DNA of 64,000 nt, from the NCBI GenBank assembly GCA_030539275.1, contig JAUNSK010000018.1, forward strand, positions 1 to 64,000. Reading direction: 5' to 3'. Under the pieces are notes generated by a model, which saw only the letters and a program-made list of their open reading frames with translations, searched no databases and was not told the DNA's origin. Positions 62,224-64,000 of the stretch are shown here, piece by piece (positions within the stretch are counted from its first letter, which is position 1; every line of letters begins with the position of its first letter). Origin of the DNA: Oscillospiraceae bacterium (GTDB lineage Bacteria; Bacillota; Clostridia; Oscillospirales; Ruminococcaceae). A program made the position numbers and the translations under genes.

Positions 62224-63892
62224 CGCGTATCGACTCCTTCAGCTTAGTAAGTGCAATTTTAGTTTCTGCAGCAGTTTCACCGAGCAGAGATGCGATTTCC
62301 TGAACGATACGCATCTGTTTGTCTACTACATTGTCAGCTATCTCAATCGTCTTGCGGCTTATTTCTTCCTTCTTCTTTCTCTGTGTCTCTTCCTGTGTTA
62401 CATCACGCATTATGCAAAGAATAATATGAAATTCCTTGTCATATGTGATCGTCTGTTCTACATACTTCTGGTATTCAGCCAGATATATACGCTGATCCTT
62501 AATGCTGCAGCCTGTGTTTTTGACTTCCATAAACGGTTTAGGTTCAAGAATCCTGATAACCTGGTCGCCAAGCACATCAGACTGGTTTCTTATGTTCATG
62601 ATATTCATTGCTGCCTTGTTGATCTGCTGTACCTCCAGATCATCATTGAGTACCATCAGTCCGTTAGGAGTATTGTTGATGATATTGTCTGAAAAGCTTT
62701 CTGCTTTGTCCTTCAGATACGGGAGGCACATTGAGATCTCAGCTTTGCCCTGGTAGATCGCAACTGCTTTTTCACGGCATGTGTTATAGCCGCATGAGCC
62801 GCAGTTGAGCTCATCATCAGGGTTTGATTTTCCCATCTGCTTGAGAATTGACTTTATCTCAGATTCAGACGGCATCTGCAGCTTCCTGTCTATATATTCG
62901 AGTGTCTTCTGTAAAGCCTGAGGCTCAGGCTGTGAAACTTCAAAATCTTTTTTTCCGGCAAAGTTGGATATTGAGATGTAGTCACTTACAGGGTTCCTGT
63001 GGAATTTCTCCATAACAGGTCCGCCTATACAGCTGCCTGAGCATGCAGACATTTCAATAAAGCACCTGTGTATTTTTCCCTGTTCAATGTCGCGCAGAGC
63101 TGCAATGCAGTTTTCCACTCCGTCGATAGCCATATATGTGTAGTCAGGATTATCTTTTGCCATGGTTTTCAGAATCCCGCCGGTAGTCGGGAAAAATCTT
63201 GCCTTGCTTTTTTCATCGCTGTCCATGATCTTTTCAAGTTCAACATTTTCTTTCTTAAACCACTGAGTAAGTTCTTCAAAAGTAAGAACGGCATCAGTAT
63301 ATCCTTCATAATAAGCTGCTTCATCTTTTTTTGCAACACATGGTCCGATAAATACTGTTTTTGCTTTCGGATTCATTTTCTTTATTTCACTGCAGTGTGC
63401 CTGCATCGGGGAGATGACATCAGCCAGATACGGCAGGGCTTTCTGGAAATGCTTCTGTATAAGAAGATTTACAGAATGACAGCAGGATGAAATAAGAACA
63501 TCCCTGGTGTTTTCACGCAGAATCCTGTCGTACTCATTTTTTACGATTGTAGCACCGACAGCTGTTTCCTGCACATCATAAAATCCCAGTTTCTTAAGTG
63601 CGTTTCGCATAGCATTTATTCCGACACCTTCGTAGTTTGCTGCAAATGAAGGAGCAAGACTTACGTAGACCGGATCTCCGCTCTGGATAAGTACTCTGAC
63701 CTTTTCAGTCTCATCAACGATCTCTTTGGCATTCTGCGGACATACAACAAAGCACTGACCGCAAAGAATACATTCGTTTCCTACAATATGGGCCTGATTT
63801 CCTGAAAATCGTATGGATTTGACAGGACAGTGACGGATGCATTTGTAGCAGTTTTTGCAGTTTGATTTTTTCAGCTTCAGACAATCAGCCAT
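62216..63892 (-). CDS. Putative H2-sensing [FeFe]-hydrogenase with PAS domain (HydS-like)
   Basis: 558 residues. Two [4Fe-4S] ferredoxin motifs (Cys12, 15, 18, 22 and Cys41, 44, 47, 51) precede an H-cluster domain (about 72-320). Its ligands are Cys138 (SSCCHSV), Cys185 (GPCVAKKDE), Cys284 and Cys288 (SACSGSCIGG). A further [4Fe-4S] site follows (CGSCGYNTC, Cys364, 367, 372, and Cys389), then PAS (about 403-510) and a helical tail. Compared with catalytic enzymes, TSCCPAW reads SSCCHSV and MPCxxK reads GPCVAK, typical of sensory groups. No membrane segment. AAAGGAG precedes the ATG. In R. albus a similar gene is thought to sense H2 and regulate the bifurcating hydrogenase. Confidence 0.88.
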   Translation of the reverse strand: MADCLKLKKSNCKNCYKCIRHCPVKSIRFSGNQAHIVGNECILCGQCFVVCPQNAKEIVDETEKVRVLIQSGDPVYVSLAPSFAANYEGVGINAMRNALKKLGFYDVQETAVGATIVKNEYDRILRENTRDVLISSCCHSVNLLIQKHFQKALPYLADVISPMQAHCSEIKKMNPKAKTVFIGPCVAKKDEAAYYEGYTDAVLTFEELTQWFKKENVELEKIMDSDEKSKARFFPTTGGILKTMAKDNPDYTYMAIDGVENCIAALRDIEQGKIHRCFIEMSACSGSCIGGPVMEKFHRNPVSDYISISNFAGKKDFEVSQPEPQALQKTLEYIDRKLQMPSESEIKSILKQMGKSNPDDELNCGSCGYNTCREKAVAIYQGKAEISMCLPYLKDKAESFSDNIINNTPNGLMVLNDDLEVQQINKAAMNIMNIRNQSDVLGDQVIRILEPKPFMEVKNTGCSIKDQRIYLAEYQKYVEQTITYDKEFHIILCIMRDVTQEETQRKKKEEISRKTIEIADNVVDKQMRIVQEIASLLGETAAETKIALTKLKESIRDE

Positions 63893-63897
63893 TGATA

Positions 63898-64000
63898 CTA
63901 ACTCCTTTCAGAATTTACGGCACTGAGTACTTTTTCTTTAAAAAATTCGTTAAAACTCTCTTTAGTAACTCCTGTGTAAATTTCATCATCTACCTGGACC
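63898..64000 (-). CDS. C-terminal end of a gene upstream of the sensor hydrogenase, possibly a [2Fe-2S] ferredoxin-like protein
   Basis: The frame is open from the right edge to a TAG at 63898-63900 and reads VQVDDEIYTGVTKESFNEFF and on to SERS. V-x-V-D-D-E-I-Y-x-x-V-T is how the thioredoxin-like [2Fe-2S] ferredoxins (NuoE/HydC-like) end, which would fit a redox partner of the hydrogenase-like protein; with only 33 residues this is tentative. The stop lies 5 bases before the next gene's ATG, and the ribosome binding site of that gene is inside the coding end, so they form one operon. Confidence 0.45.
   Translation of the reverse strand, partial: VQVDDEIYTGVTKESFNEFFKEKVLSAVNSERS

Noticed and set aside
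1-64000. tRNA, rRNA, CRISPR arrays, insertion sequences and prophage genes
   Set aside because: None could be recognised in any intergenic region or frame on either strand.

Overview
The window looks like the chromosome of an anaerobic, low-GC, fibre-degrading Firmicute of the genus Ruminococcus, closest in character to R. flavefaciens. Three things suggest this. Two secreted proteins carry C-terminal dockerin modules (a GH44 glucanase at 22639-24933 and a leucine-rich-repeat protein at 48858-50591), which is typical of cellulosome builders. There is a putative H2-sensing [FeFe]-hydrogenase. The housekeeping blocks (dnaG-rpoD, the str operon, a dcw cluster with rsmH/ftsL/pbpB order) are clostridial. 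The genus is inferred from gene content; nothing was searched. No rRNA, tRNA, CRISPR array or intact insertion sequence was seen.

Layout. 1-565: the tail of a gene with an 18-residue repeat, followed by decayed coding sequence. 566-7240 (mostly minus strand): a small protein, an Rrf2 regulator, rpoD-dnaG, a YigZ-family gene, rpmE and a phosphoglucomutase. 7477-17630: single genes with their own promoters and terminators, including a HAD phosphatase, an XRE-aminotransferase fusion with an operator array, an acyl-CoA synthetase, a Na/phosphate symporter, rfbA, a ComEC-like lipoprotein and a two-component pair with a soluble kinase. 17799-22470: str operon (rpsL, rpsG, fusA, tuf). 22573-25970: GH44 cellulosomal enzyme and coaX. 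26175-39450: dcw division and wall cluster from mraZ to ftsZ, without murC, murD or murF, followed by a DivIVA-like coiled-coil gene. 41196-54554: metabolic, sensory and surface genes. 55352-59416 (minus): folate operon folC-HD-folP-folBK-folA. 59536-61010: MATE pump. 61051-64000 (minus): hydrogen-sensor/phosphatase operon that runs off the right end.

How the genes work together. The dcw block supplies lipid II synthesis (murA, murE, mraY, murG), polymerisation and cross-linking (ftsW, pbpB) and the Z-ring (ftsZ, divIB, ftsL). The folate operon makes polyglutamylated tetrahydrofolate, with an HD hydrolase placed where the pathway needs a dephosphorylation. The last operon probably converts redox or H2 status, read by an H-cluster/PAS protein, into a PP2C phosphatase output.

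The parts least explained by known families are: (i) the XRE-aminotransferase gene with six TTGAACT boxes, a perfect palindrome on its -10 and an internal ribosome binding site; (ii) a likely structured small RNA on the minus strand around 15836-16043; (iii) a closed multi-hairpin RNA element between rpsL and rpsG; (iv) a MocR-type regulator with Arg in place of the PLP lysine; and (v) the unassigned C-terminal domain of the PP2C protein beside the hydrogen sensor.
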